Of a stretch of 64,000 nucleotides of DNA, positions 9,464 to 21,953 are shown in pieces. Position 1 is the first letter of the stretch; each line of letters opens with the position of its first letter. The stretch is from Diphasiastrum complanatum. Its lineage: Eukaryota > Streptophyta > Lycopodiopsida > Lycopodiales > Lycopodiaceae. Position numbers and translations under genes: made by a program. Where the stretch lies: assembly GCA_029204225.1 (NCBI GenBank), contig CM055094.1, positions 5,012,063 to 5,076,062 on the forward strand. Direction: 5' to 3'. The notes beneath the pieces were generated by a model. The model had not been told where the DNA came from. It did no database searches and worked only from the letters and a program-made list of their open reading frames with translations.

Positions 9464-10893
9464 TGCAAGTGGGTATACAAGCTGAAGTATGGACCAAATG
9501 GAGATATTTTTAAGTATAAAGCAAGACTTGTAGCAAAGGGATTTTCTCAGAGATATGGTATTGATTATGCTGAGACCTTCTCTCCTGTCGTGAAACATTC
9601 ATCCCTACGTTTATTGTTTACATATGCAGCCGCTTATAATCTCAAGATTCACATCGTGGGCGAAAAGACATCGTTCTTGCGTGGCGAGCTAGATGAAGAA
9701 GTCTACATGGATCAACCTCCAGGCTACGTTTCGAACTCACTTCCTACTTATGCATGCAGAATGCATAGGAGTATCTATGGTCTGAAGTAGTCAGCATGAC
9801 AATGGTATAAGAAAAAAGATCAAGCTCTCAACTATTTAGGATTCAAGCCACTAGTTGCTTATTCTAATGTTTATGTAAGAATTACAGATGAGAAGATCAT
9901 CATTGTAGCTATATATGTGGACAACACTTTGATACTCTACAAAAGTGAAGAGCTTATTGCTGAAGTGAAGTATGACATCTCGAAACATTTCAAGATTGCA
10001 GACCTGAGAGAAGCTAGATGTTTTCTTGGCTTACAGATTGACATGGACTATGAGGGAGGTAAGTTGTACCTTCATCAGTCCAGATATACCCAAAAAAATC
10101 CTAGAAGATTTTGGAATGTTGAGTTGCAAAGGAGCAAATACTCCAATGCCTACAGGAACAGTCCTGACGAATAAAGATTGTTCGAAGACTGAGGAAGAAA
10201 GAGAATTGATGCAACTTACACCATACAGGAAGCTGATCGGATTGCTGATGTACCTTGCAGATAACACACGTCCTGGCATTGCTTATGCCGTGTTCAGGAT
10301 GAGTCAATTCTGTACGAATCCAGGCTCAACTCATTGGAAGATTGCGAAATGGATTTTGCAATAGCTTCAGTTAACGAAAGATTTTGGTTTGTGTTATTCT
10401 CGTGATGCAGGGTTCTAAATGCTTTCCTACAGTGATGCTAGCTGGGCATCTCTCAAGGACGACTGCAAAAGTGTCCCAAGAGGATGCACCATCATGTCAG
10501 GAGTAGCAATTCTCTGGGTCAGCAAGAAACAGACCATTGTGGCTCAGTCATCCTACGAAGCAGAGTACGTTGCAGCAGCAAAGATGGCTAATGAAATCGT
10601 TTGGCTCAAACAGTTCCTTGACGAACTGGGCGAAACAGGGAACGAGCCTCTGATTTTGCAGATGGACAATACATCTGACAAAGGATCCTGTGTTTCACTC
10701 AAGGACAAAACACATCGCAATCAAGTATCACTTGATAAGGGATCTGATCGAGAAGAAGATGCTCTAGACTATTTTCATTGGAACAAAGGAGATGGTGGCT
10801 GACATTTTCACAAAGGCCTTAGACAAAGGTTTGTTTGAGAAAGAGAGAGCAGTCTTGGAGGCATCAAGCTACCACGCTTTGAGAGGGATCTGA
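9464..10893 (+). pseudogene. Copia retrotransposon reverse transcriptase-RNase H, 5' truncated
   Basis: Begins in the middle of the Copia polyprotein at the KWVYKLKY segment. It continues through YKARLVAKGF, the ETFSPV block, YGLK, the catalytic box read here as AIYVDN (normally YVDD), CFLGLQI and then RNase H with SYSDASWA and YEAEYVAA, ending DIFTKAL...ALRGI-stop. In-frame stops at YGLK-stop-SA-stop-QWY fit CAG to TAG and CGA to TGA changes, and frame shifts occur near 10100 and 10690. Gag, protease, integrase and the 5' LTR are missing. Not functional. Confidence 0.9.
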
Positions 10894-11199
10894 AGAGACA
10901 AAACGTTTCAATTACCGTTCAGCCCTCAGTCTGACGAAAAGACACGAAGCGAAAATGTTCGCGAACATCACGAAAAGACAAGAAGCGAAAATGTTCGCGA
11001 ACACCCTAATGAAGAGACACGAACGCAAAAATTTCGTGAAAGAAAATTTTTCATGATACAACAAGAGAAAGTCAGATGATGCAAAAGTCAAACGGCTCGA
11101 AGCAGCGCAAAAATCTTCGCGACACTTTTCGACCTTCATGCTCCAAAGGATCAGGAAGATCATGCAAGTACCATGAAGTACAAAAATTTTGATCTGAGA

Positions 11200-11600
11200 T
11201 GATGACATCAGCGGAAGAGTGTTAGGACATGCCTAACCCACCTCTCTTGTAATCTATGATTAGTTATAGATTGTTTAGTCTATCTAATCTGGTGTGCTAC
11301 TCTAAATGTATAAGATACATACAGTAGCAGATAGTACAGAATGGTAGTCCGCTTGCAAGCGAGACAAGTTTTGTAAGCAGGATCCACAGAGATCCAAGAA
11401 GTTTGCTAGTAAGTGAGACATTACTCGTGGGAGAACACCGCTTCTCTCACGCCAATGCGCTGTGTGGATCTATCATACAACGCTCGAAATCAAGAGGATC
11501 AATAGATGATATTGTAGCTATTACGCACATATCTCTCTTAATTTTGTCTGATCTTGAATGAATTACTATCTGCCATCGCTTGTGTATCTCATTCACTCAT
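11200..11600 (+). mobile_element. Copia polypurine tract and 3' LTR
   Basis: A purine-rich stretch ending GCGGAAGAG (to 11219) is followed at 11220 by TGTTAGGACATGCC, the expected TG start of a 3' LTR about 330 bp after the RNase H stop. The LTR end is unclear, near 11600. No matching 5' LTR was found in the window, so the element is 5' truncated. Confidence 0.65.
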
Positions 11601-11924
11601 TTTATCAATTTCGCACACTGGTTCAGTTTTTGTTGAATGTTGTATTAATCTAAAATGTAGATCAATTGTCTGTCTACATTCTGGAGGATTGTAGGAATGA
11701 TATAGCCGGCAGTGACCAACAATCATATCTGAAATCCATCTGAATTGTTTTTCGTTCGCGATTAATTGATTTCGCTTCAACAATGTCAATATCAGAGCTC
11801 GTTCAAGTTTCGCTTCGCTTCACTTCGTTTCGTCCAATTTTGCTTCGTTTCATTATAGAGCTTGATTGATATTTGCAATTTGCGTTCCACATTTTTTGCG
11901 TTAGTGCCAACCTTGGCATGCCAA

Positions 11925-12675
11925 TGCCCCATAGACTAGGGTAGGTCACACACTTATGGTGTAATCTTCTCAGATTTATTCATAAAGTGGGATTTTCTCA
12001 AACTGACTCTGATTACATTCAGGGTTTTAGTGTTTGGTAAAGTACCAGTTGCAAGAACGCTTCAAATCTTTTTGACCTGGCGCCAAGCTGAGAGTCATGT
12101 CCCAGGACGCCAGTGGTATGCCATTCGGTTCGGGATGCTAGTGATGTGCTGTTGGGACCATTTGGTCTAGAAACTGGTTGTCTTCATATCTGTCGTGGCT
12201 TATGGACCCCTTGCGTAAATGTAAGTTGAGTTAAGCTTTTGGGGAATGGGCTTTGATCGGCTGAGTTGGATGGCTTGCTTGGGTGGAAGTTATCTGTTTA
12301 TGACTATCTAGTCTAGCATGGTGTCATGTTGGCTTTCACATGTTGGCTTCCAACGCTTGTGACAAAGTTTTAAGTTGATTAAGTCTGATGTAAGTCAAAC
12401 AACTTGCTTGGAATGCTACTCTTTCGTAATGAAGCTTCTAGTTGGTTAAGTTTGTTGCAAGTCAGGTGGTTTGCTTGGAAGAAATTTACCCACGTCGGGA
12501 CACCCGGTCTCGCATGGCGCTGAGTTGGCTCTCAATGTTGGTTTTAAAACTTCAAGTTGGTTAAGTTTGATCTTTGTTAGTGAGTTGACTTGCTTGTATG
12601 TCAAGTGGGTTCAAACAACAAGTGTTGAAAGCCAAGAAGCTAATTGTGTTTTCCAGCTTCCTTTGGAATGCCTGC
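11925..12675 (+). repeat. Dispersed repeat C, copy 1
   Basis: About 750 bp matching 48525-49270 in the same orientation. Landmarks are GACTAG-GGTCACACACTT, CTCAGATTTATYAATAAA, CATTCGGTTCGRGA, AACTGGTTGTCTTCATATCTG and GGTTAAGTCTGATGTA. It contains two or three internal copies of an AAGTTGGTTAAGTYTGAT unit. It has no convincing frame. A solo LTR or non-autonomous retroelement is possible, since CAATAAA followed by a terminal block resembles an R/U5 segment. Confidence 0.65.
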
Positions 12676-13360
12676 ACTTTGCCAATGATGTCCATAGATC
12701 TTTTTGTATAAAGGGGCTTAAGGGCATGAATTTTCTTCGGACCCGACCCAGGTGTGGGTTTGGTTTGAACTTGGGTGGTGAAACCCACACCAAGAACCCT
12801 CTATCACCACACCACACAGTAGTAGATAGCACACCCTCATTTTGCATAACACGTGATATTATCACTTTTGCATATATGCCATGTGCTAGTTAACCATGAA
12901 GAAAAACTAAAAGAAGAAGAAGAGTCTAATGATGTTTAGCTTTGTGAATAGCCCCCCACAAGGACTTTCCATATTTTTAAAACCCTTGGTCTTTGGTTTT
13001 TATAATGTGAAAAGTCTTGGTCACCCTCAAGCTTGGGTTTTTAAAAGGCATGAAGGGAGGGTCGCATTCTATGGCATAAATACCATAAATTCTCTTTTTT
13101 TATTGATATTATATTTTTACTTGCTTATTATGAGCAGGTAAAATCTAGTTGCTGATTCGAGATAAAGCCCATGCATGGACTCTATGTGATGTCCTAGCCT
13201 CAAAATACAAAGAGACATGCACTCTTGCAATGGTCATTGGGAGGGCCTTAATGGGAGGGCCTTAATGAGGTAATATAGGACCTAGGACTAGGTGGCATCA
13301 AGCACAAATGCTAGGAACCATATTTAGTGATGTTCAACTAGAAGAACAACCATTAATCAT
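12676..13360. other. No gene recognised
   Basis: Short frames only. A 14-base GGGAGGGCCTTAAT unit occurs twice in tandem near 13240-13265. Nothing else supported. Confidence 0.4.
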
Positions 13361-13369
13361 CAAATGTAA

Positions 13370-14445
13370 TTAGTTTCAATTAGATTCTTTTAATCTATTA
13401 GATTGCACTCTTCAATAGCTCTATCTCTTTCTAACTCTTTCTAAGCCTGGGCCCTTGGCCCAAGGGTAAAAGTCCAAGGGCCGGCCTTTAAACTTTCTAA
13501 GGGCACCTTCTTAGATGCCCTTACCCCTCCTCACTATATCTGTCGGTTGTGTGGCCATCCACGATGCTTGCATCTATCTCTCCTCTTTGTTTTTTGTTTT
13601 ACTTGCTATGGCGATACAGGCTGAAGGAATGCCGTGATTTGTGTTATCATTAGTGGATCTTTTCTGATGTCTCTGCTGAGGAGTCCTTTCATCAGATATT
13701 GTCTGAAATAAAATATGTGGACATCCATAGCGAGAGCTATTCTGTGATGAGCACATTGTTTGTGTCATCACAAAGCATGCAAAGCCTACCATATGTTGAA
13801 ATCAAAGTGTATTTGATGGAAAATCTTGAATGAAAAAATACTATTGACCATAACAGTTTAGATGAATGCCTGTGCGTAAGAAGCTCCTTAGTTATTTGTA
13901 GACGCAATGATCCATTATGATTTTGAGAGGACTGTAAGAAAAAAATTGGCTATTAACATCTGACTGAGAAAAGTCAAGTGTATAGCACCTGTTTCAGTCA
14001 TGCCTTCAAAAATTCATAGCTGAGCAGAACTCTATTGGTTTAGCATGACTGAGTGTTGTATTTTGCAACTAGGGTGTGTTTCTAGAGCTGTTTTGATCAA
14101 GACATTGAATGAAGAATGTATTCAGCAACACATTCCTGGTTGGTGATGGTGTCTAAAGACATCATCGTTTGCGAGCATGAGGATCTAGTGGGCAATTGGA
14201 AGGCAATAAAGGCTTGTTCCCGAGCACCTGGATGGAAGCAGAGTTTGTACTACTCCAGGATACACTGCAGAGCTTCTAGGCAGATTCAGTGGGACTCCAG
14301 TCCTACCCAAATGGTTTATGCAGGTTTTTCCCATCCTTTTCATTCTTTTGTAGATATGCAGGGAAGAGCAATGGTTGGAGCATCAGTAAAAATATTTTTG
14401 TGGTTGTTTCCCAGTAGAACACTTTTTTAAAACTAGCTCCTCGTG
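13370..14445 (+). repeat. Dispersed repeat A, copy 2
   Basis: Inverted partner of 2105-2870. It is colinear with that copy apart from about 430 extra bases at 13700-14130, which are either an insertion here or a deletion there. Ends are ill-defined and no target-site duplication was seen. Confidence 0.75.
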
Positions 14446-16750
14446 GAAGGAAACCATTGTGACATGCTCACATTAGCCAAATACGATATGGTGGCCATTT
14501 TTTGGCAATTCTTCTAAAACTATCATGGTCGCCACTCGTGGGTCGCCTAGATTTTTTTTAGGATCTATCTTCCAATGGTACATATGTATTACCTAAACAC
14601 CTCTAGAGCTTGCTCGAGTAGTGGTGAGTTGGATATGTCTAGGAAATTCACCAACCAATGACCATTACTTACTACGTAGACATCTTCAGAGCCTACATGG
14701 GCAAGGCAATACACCCATAAAAGCTCAGGTAGTCTACTTGAGCAAGGGATTAGCGATTAGTGTTGATATTGGGTAAAGGCTAGAGAAAGGGGATTCTTGC
14801 CCCAGCTCTTGGCCCTATGCAAAGGTGCCCATGGCCAAAAACCGCAACTCCGAGACTTTATCCTACATTAAAGCATGTCACACATTCTCTCTCTAGTTCA
14901 AATAGTAAATATACTAGCAATGCTTCAACTTACGAATTGACAATCATCGATGCTCATACAATGTTCTCTGTTGGAGATTGTTGTGACACATTTATTGTCG
15001 ATTAGTGTTTCATGTGATGCCTTATTTCTCATTGACTTCATGGTATGGTATCACAACACTTTTTGTACATGAGCATATTTCTTTGACACATTAGAATCAA
15101 GATTCAAATTTAGAATCGATTCAAAAGCCACATTCTCGAGATTAGTTGGAATCATGACATGGAGACTCTTCCTATCAATAATTGATCTCTATAGCTCATC
15201 TCCTTAGTGATTTGTATCCATCTATACCAGTGATTAGCTCCATTGTTGCTTTTTCTTGAATAGCAAATGATAGTTTCCCATTGTCAACTAGCTTTTATCT
15301 TTCTTATTAATGATCCCCACTTTTAGCAATTCATTTCCATCAATGAACTACCTTCAAGTTACTTTTTGATCATCAAGTGACTGCTTGGAAGTTTCTTTGC
15401 TTCGGTTTGCTTTTGCTAGTGACTAGCCTACAATCATCATTTGGATGTGGCTTTGCAATGATCTCAAGGATTTTCAATGATCTAGCATATGCTAGCAACG
15501 ATTGGTCTTTTTCATTAATGATCCACTCAATGACAATTTTTCTTACCAACAATTGATCTTCAAGCTTCATCCTCCTCTTGTGATTTACTTTGGATTGCAT
15601 CAACAACTGGCCTTTTCTTGGCATGTATGGTTAGCGATTGGCTATAGCACCATCAACATTCCATTTTGTTTGCTGGTCTCCAAGATTGAGTAAGCTCTTT
15701 AAATATGATTGTTGCTGTATTTTATCAAAATAGTGTAGCTTTTTCACAGACTGTCAAGTGATTTTCATCACTTACTCATCATACTGCAAGTCATTTTCAT
15801 TTATGGGATTACACAATGTGCATCTTTAAACTATTATTGCCACTAGCTCTATTAGCTCCAATGTATATTTACTTCTAGCAATATGGCTCCACATGCTTTT
15901 GGCAACTCTAATAGTCATAGTTGAATTCAATGCTTAAAACATTTCTGAAACTTTTAGATTTTTTAAGGTTTGGATTTATTGACCTATTAATTATATGGTA
16001 GGAGGTTAACTATTAAAAAGATTATGGATGAATGAGCATCTGAGAGCAAAAAACTTAGTTAGTTCACTATGAGTAACAAAAGCCATGTTCTTGCCTCAAA
16101 AAAACCCTTCCAATCATCTCTCCAAACCCTAAACCCACTTACAAAAAATCTCATCAAAAGCTACTTCTGGCCCCCTTTGGAAATTGGGACCAAATGGAGC
16201 AAAAATAAATTTGAAGAGTGGATGTTTCAAACACATTTGATGCGTTTGATTGCAACCATGTTGATGATGAGGATCTGATAGCTACCGCATCTTATTATAG
16301 GGCTACAATACAATTTAATATTGGGGGGGGGCATGGTTGATATCCAAAAGTAGGAGGATTTTATGCATGGCAATTCAGAGATGATGCTACATTGGCTATC
16401 ACCACATGCTCCATCCAAAATTATCAAGATACCATGCATAGTACTTTAGAGGTGATCCTACAGTGACTGTCATCATATCCTCTAGAGCAAGATTCCATAG
16501 CACAATCATATCACACATACCTATGGTGCTTATAGGTTCTTTTGCTACTATTATTGTTGATAACAAAGGTTGACAAATCCTCCAGCTAAACGAGCTCATC
16601 CTCCTAAATCAAGCCATCCTTTCCACCAAATCATTCCTTCGAATGGTTAACGTGGAAAATTGTGTGGACTTTGATTCCTTGCGAAAGATCTGGTTGATAG
16701 GGATTTCGATTGAGTTTCTTTGCAATACAAAAAGGCACACAAAAACGAGA
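14446..16750. other. No gene recognised
   Basis: AT-rich stretch of 2.3 kb. Frames here are short and without family signal. A G9 run occurs near 16323. Some short motifs around GATTGGTC recur between 15100 and 15700 but do not form a clear tandem array. Confidence 0.4.
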
Positions 16751-17990
16751 GGACAACTTAGGACATTTCTGTGTCCTCAATACCTTGGAATTCTAAGGTA
16801 GACCCAATCGCCTTCCGCAAAGACTCGAGGTTGCTGATTGGCATAAAACTAGCCTCTATTTTGAGCCATCTGTACTCTATCACAAGCAACAAACAACATT
16901 TCTTGCATATCAAGTGTCCCGCATATGGGCTGTTATGACATCCATACAGGATTTGGGCCATTATTTCAACATTTTTTTGGCACACGTACCTTTCCATTCT
17001 GGAACAGTAACCTATTCCTCATAGAATAGTCTCTAAGTATTTTATCCTGAGGAGAGATCTTGGAATCCTGCATTCTAGGTATGTCACTAGATCTAGAAAA
17101 ACCTGCCAAGACATCTAGCCAAATCTAACCGAAATACTTGTCGGTCTTACACAAATCTCTCAGGGATAGCTACAAATAATATTGGATCTCATAAAAGCTT
17201 AATTGACTAACCTCTCCAATCCGGCTTAAGGCATTCACAACATAGTGTCACGTACCCTTATGGTACTTGATGTCATACTGAAATTCTTGGAGCAACTTTG
17301 ACCACTTGCTTTACAACCTTGAAGGTCAACCACATCAGAGGTATACCTTAGTGCTTGGTGATCAATCACAATGGTAATCCTAGATCCATATAAATAATGT
17401 CTCTAGATTTTAAGAGCATTTATCATAGCAAAAAGTTCCTTATCATAGGTAAAATATCACCTTTGAGCAGGATCCAACTTTTTGCTCTCATATAATGCAA
17501 CCGTTCTATCATTTTAAAATAGGATTGCCCCTACTGCATGTTGCTAGCATCTGTTTCATCACATACGGTTTGTTAGGATCAACTATGTGTAGTATTGGAG
17601 TTGTAGTTTCAAAACTTTGATTCAACTCTTCAGTCCAAGTTACTGGTGGACTAAACTTACTGTGTCGGCTGGTTTTCTTTGCCCCTTTGAGGGCATTTGT
17701 CAAGGGCAATGCAATTACTGCATAATCCACGATGAATTGATGAAAAAACCCAATGAAACCAAGAAAAGATTTGACTTCACGAATGGTTAGGAGAATATGC
17801 CACTCACGAATTTACGGACCTTTTTGGGGTCTCTTTCCAAGCCACGGCCTGAAATAATGTGTCTGAGATATACTAGTCTTGTCCAAAAAAATTCACAAAG
17901 GATGGTGCAGAGATTTCCTTGTTTGCGCCAATCCCCTCAACTCCTGCTTTAACTTGTTATGCCTTGCTTGCATATTAATTATCTGTTGTA
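16750..17990 (-). pseudogene. Gypsy pol fragment (end of RT, RNase H, integrase zinc finger)
   Basis: Minus-strand reading gives HIISGRGLERDPKKV, VKSFLGFIGFFHQF, ALPLTNALKG, a VTWTEELNQSF block, and about 600 bp on, the integrase zinc-binding segment with CHNSPYAGHL. This order is the RT thumb, RNase H and integrase start of Ty3/Gypsy pol. It has several stops and shifts, no LTRs recognised, and is separate from the plus-strand Gypsy that follows. Confidence 0.8.
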
Positions 17991-18596
17991 GATTATTGAT
18001 AGCCAACATAAAGGAATGAACGTCATGGGCAATGGTAGCACTTGTAGCTTCAGCCACCTCTTTAGCTTATCTTGGCTTGGTAGGATTCATAACTAGAGAG
18101 AGGAAAGAGAAGATAGAACTCTTGCAAAGGAGGAAGATATTTAGAACTTCAACCAAGGTAACAAGTGAAAGTATAAGATATTCAATTACTACTTTCTCAA
18201 AAGCTTCCTTAATCTCGAAAAAATCCCTTTGTGGTATTGTCCAGGTTCAATTCTCTGTGATCCCATGGGCTGATAATACCAATTAAGCATAGGCCTTTAC
18301 CTGCTGTTTCTGCAACTCCGGAACTTACAGTTTACTGGGGTGGATCGGTCATACTCGTTCACAATTTGTGGTGGCTCTGATATTAACTGGTATGTACTTC
18401 ATAATTGGAAACCGCTAGGTGCTGCAGTGATGAGTTTGGAATCTTGAGCTCTTTTTAGGGGAGTTCCATCTTTGAATCGGAGGTGTTTGTTGGAGATCTG
18501 CCTGAGCTATCGGTAGCCATTGATTTCATTAGTCTCTTTTGTTGGAGCATGCTATTTGCTATCTTTCATGCTAAGTTTCTAGATACTTTCTTAACT

Positions 18597-18608
18597 TGGT
18601 ATCAAAGC
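18597..18608 (+). other. Primer binding site of the chromovirus, initiator-tRNA type
   Basis: TGGTATCAAAGC, one mismatch from the initiator methionine tRNA 3'-end complement used by many plant LTR elements. It lies about 200 bp before gag-like sequence. The LTR before it could not be delimited. Confidence 0.5.
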
Positions 18609-18789
18609 ACTTCCCTTCCTTAGTGGGAGTGCTAGTTTTTGTTTATTTTTTCTGTCCACACTTGGCGGATTCCATTTTTTCTAGCTGTTCTCTTGGATCC
18701 ACTGATTCATGTTCCACCCATTCCTATCCCTCCAGCTCGACTTGCTCCTAACATTGTATTACCTTATTTTCGTATTAAAGTTCAGCTAA

Positions 18790-19390
18790 CCTGTTAAAGT
18801 GGTTCTTCAGATGGCAATGAGCATGCTAAATGGCTCCATAAAATGGAGACCAACTTTCTTTGACACTGCACAATCTTGCTCAACAAGTCAACTTGCAGCC
18901 ATACATCTCAGTGGTTGGGCTTATACATAGTTCCGGATGCAAAATTTTGACTTTTCCACTGATGCTGCCTGGACTACATTTACCACTACACTTCATCAAG
19001 CCATGATCGATCCTACTTGGCATACCACTCAGCAAGATCTTTTTCGCATGCTTCAAAAAACCAGTATTGCACTTGATTATGGTGAACGTTTTGTTGAATT
19101 TTCTTGTCTTTTTCCTGAATTACCTGTGGATGAGATTGTTTCTAGATATATTGCTGGCCTTAAAGGAGCCCTTTGTTATGATGTTGCTTCTTTTCGTTCT
19201 ACATCTTTATCTCGAGCTAGTACTCTTCTGCACAAGTATTATGATCAATTGCCACCACGCCCACGCTTTTCTCATCCTGTTTATTTCTTGTTTCAACCTT
19301 TTCTACAGTTACCCAATATACTCCTCGTTCTTCTCCTCTTGTGTAAAACTTTTCAAGAGATTGCACACAACCATCTTCTCAGCTAGATAT
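18790..19390 (+). pseudogene. Gypsy gag fragment
   Basis: Frames encode a gag capsid with KWLHKMETNF, then MQNFDFSTDAAWTTF...LHQAM, and DYGERFVEF...LPVDEIVSRYIAGLKGAL, matching the retrotransposon gag core. A frameshift separates the first part from the frame at 18937-19386. Continues into protease. Confidence 0.75.
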
Positions 19391-19529
19391 TGTTCATTGT
19401 CATTCAATTAATGATTTTGATGATTCTGATTAATGAAGCTCCCATTCTTCCTAATTTTCCTGATCCTGTCTTGCTCACCTTGCCTATGCCACTTGGGTTG
19501 GCAAGCACGGTCCACGTCATCTTCGTATA

Positions 19530-20330
19530 CATCTTCCTATTACTAGTAAAGAATTTACGGCTCTTGTTGACACTGGCAGTACACATTCTTTTCTTACACG
19601 TGTTGTATCTCATATTCGTGCCGCCACTCCTATTCTAGCTCATGTTCATTTGTGCGTTGAAGTTGCTAATTCTCATAGTTTCTAGAGCACACTTACGTTT
19701 TCTGCTCTTCCTTATCAGATCCTTACCCAAAGCTCATGGGGCAGCTTTATAAAATGTTCATGCTTTGCCTTGTAGTCTAGCACCAATTTCTGATGTTCCC
19801 ATACCAGTCCAGGCTTAATCACAAAAATATCCAGCATGTTTTTTCTAAGCCTTCGTCCTTACCTTCACTTTGAGATATCAATCATCGTATTGATTTACTC
19901 CCCAATTTTGCTCCTGCTTCACGAGCTCCTTATCGCCGCACCCAGATTACTGACTTATTACATTGAGGTCTCATTATTTCTAGTCAGAGTCCTTTTGGTT
20001 CTCCTATTTTCTTGGTTGATAAAAAAGATGGTTCTAAATGTCTTTGCATTGATTGTTGTGCTCTTAATCGCCTTACCATTTGTAATCAATATCTCATTCC
20101 TTACACGATGATTTTTTTGACCAGTTGGGTACAGTCTTTGTCTTTTCTAAAATTCTTTGTTCCAATTATCATCAGATTCGTATTCATCCTGGGGATGAAC
20201 ATAAGATTGTTTTTTATATCTCTCTTTGTTTATATGAGTTTCAAATTTTACCCTTTGGTGTTTCTCATGGCCCTGCTACTTCTCAAAATGTTATGAATAA
20301 TATCTTTCGGCCGCTTATTGGAGTTTGTGT
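19530..20330 (+). pseudogene. Gypsy protease and partial reverse transcriptase
   Basis: ALVDTGSTHSFL at about 19560-19595 is the aspartic protease active site. After stops and shifts, SPFGSPIFLVDKKDGSKCLCIDCCALN, then HQIRIHPGDEHK and LPFGVSHGPATSQN identify RT palm motifs, followed by FRPLIG. The YLDD box, connection and RNase H are absent: sequence jumps straight to integrase near 20325, so an internal deletion is inferred. Confidence 0.8.
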
Positions 20331-20985
20331 CCATGGATTTTATTCTCGGTCTTCCTTGCACCCAATGAGGTCATGATACTTGTTTAGAAAAACTTGGTCG
20401 TTTTTCTAAACAAGCTCACTTTAGCTGTCTGTGCTTTACTGCACCTCAATGTGCCCATTATTTTTATCCAAAATATTTCATTTGCATGGTCTTCCTCCTA
20501 TTCTCATAGATCATGACACACGTTTTACTTCCACTTTTTGGAAAAAATTAATGCGTATCCTGGATATTAAACTTTTAGTTGGATTGCTTGTCACTCATCT
20601 GCAAATGGGTGATGATGATGTTTTAAATCTCATTCTCGAGGATTACTTACGCAACTTTGTTTTTCTTTCTTCCAAAGATTGGATCAATATCTCTATTTTG
20701 CAGAACATAGTTACAATAATTCCGTCAGCGTTATATTGGGGTATCTCCATTTTTGCTATCTCATGGCTATTCTCCGAGTCTCCGAGGTATTCCTCAACCA
20801 AATGATGATACTCTTGTTACAAGTTCTTATGTTATTGATTTCACGACATTATTGTGCAAGCACATGACCATGTATGCCATATTCAGCAACAATTCAAGAC
20901 CGCTACTGATAAACATCGATGATATCTCGAGTTTATTGAAGGACAAGAAGTATTTCTTCATTTAAGTTTTGATAGACATAAGTTG
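20325..20985 (+). pseudogene. Gypsy integrase fragment
   Basis: VSMDFILGLP, GRFSKQAHF, the TAPQCAHYF block and a C-terminal DKHRRYLEFIEGQEVFLHLSF segment (about 20900-20970) are chromovirus integrase motifs. Multiple stops. The integrase tail stops abruptly at about 20985, where the hAT region begins; the chromodomain is found 4.2 kb further on. Confidence 0.75.
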
Positions 20986-21004
20986 TTCAGGGGCCATCAC
21001 ATCA

Positions 21005-21350
21005 TAGTTACCAGGGAACATGTTCCCACCCCTTGGGAACCTGGGAATGCCATTCCCAGCAAACAAGCAAAACGGGAACGCGTTGGGAACTCAGGAACGT
21101 TCCCAAAACCAAAAAAATTTGAAATTTTCTTGGTTTCAGGCCATAAAAAATGTGCATCGTACGTCCACAAATGACTCTAAAAAATGTTCATCGTGTGGCT
21201 GTCGGAAGTGCCCCCCATTGCGACTGTCCGTGACGCACCTCCTGCCCAGTGTTTCATCGAAACGCGTTTCAAACGCTGAAACGGGTTCGAAACGGAACGT
21301 ACGAAACGGGCCCGTTTCGAAACGGCGTTTCGTTGTTCGAAACGACTGGT
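21005..21350. repeat. Clustered GGGAAC/GTTCCC and GAAACG/CGTTTC palindromes
   Basis: The first 100 bp hold repeated GGGAAC and its complement (including GGGAACATGTTCCC); 21255-21345 hold at least eight GAAACG or CGTTTC cores in both orientations. Placed just upstream of a hAT-type transposase, they resemble hAT subterminal transposase-binding repeats. A matching right-hand end was not found. Confidence 0.45.
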
Positions 21351-21414
21351 GAAAAATCACAAATTCTTTTGCGATACAGCGGGGGCCCGAGAGGTGAGTG
21401 TTTTCACTCTTTGC

Positions 21415-21416
<2 letters not shown>

Positions 21417-21476
<60 letters not shown>
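21417..21476. repeat. (GA)n microsatellite, followed by GT-rich tract
   Basis: About 30 GA units, then 300 bp of TG-rich, partly repeated sequence (GAGAGGGAGTGTTTGTGTG occurs at least twice) to about 21780. Confidence 0.95.
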
Positions 21477-21478
<2 letters not shown>

Positions 21479-21953
21479 TTGAGTGTGTGTGTGAAAGAGA
21501 GGGAGTGTTTGTGTGTTTGTGTGTGTGAAAGAGAGGGAGTGTTTGTGTGTTTGTGACATGTGTGTGCGTGCGTGTTTGTGTGCATTGTGAAGTAGAGGGA
21601 GTGTGTGTGTGTGTGACATGTGTGTGAACTTTCAACTTTGAGTGTGGTGGTGTGTTTGTGTGTGCGGTGGTGTGCTAAACTTTTAACTGTGTTTTTGTTT
21701 GTGTGTTTGTGTGTGTGCACTGTGTGGTGTGTGTGTGTGAGTCTTGAGACTGTCGTGACGTGTGTGTGTGTGTGTGAGGTTGAGAGAGAGAGAGTCTAGA
21801 GAGAGAGAGGATAGGGATAGATTGAGGATAGATTGAGGTTAGAACTTAGAGCATAGGTTTACCGTTTTGAAATTAGAATTTAGGATTAGTTTTTAATTTG
21901 AAGTCTGAATTCAATACAGTTATTGTTTTGTTGACACTAGATAGCTATTAGCA

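Noticed and set aside
21136-21720. Thr-His/Ser-Leu rich minus-strand frames
   Set aside because: Products of GT- and GA-rich simple sequence.
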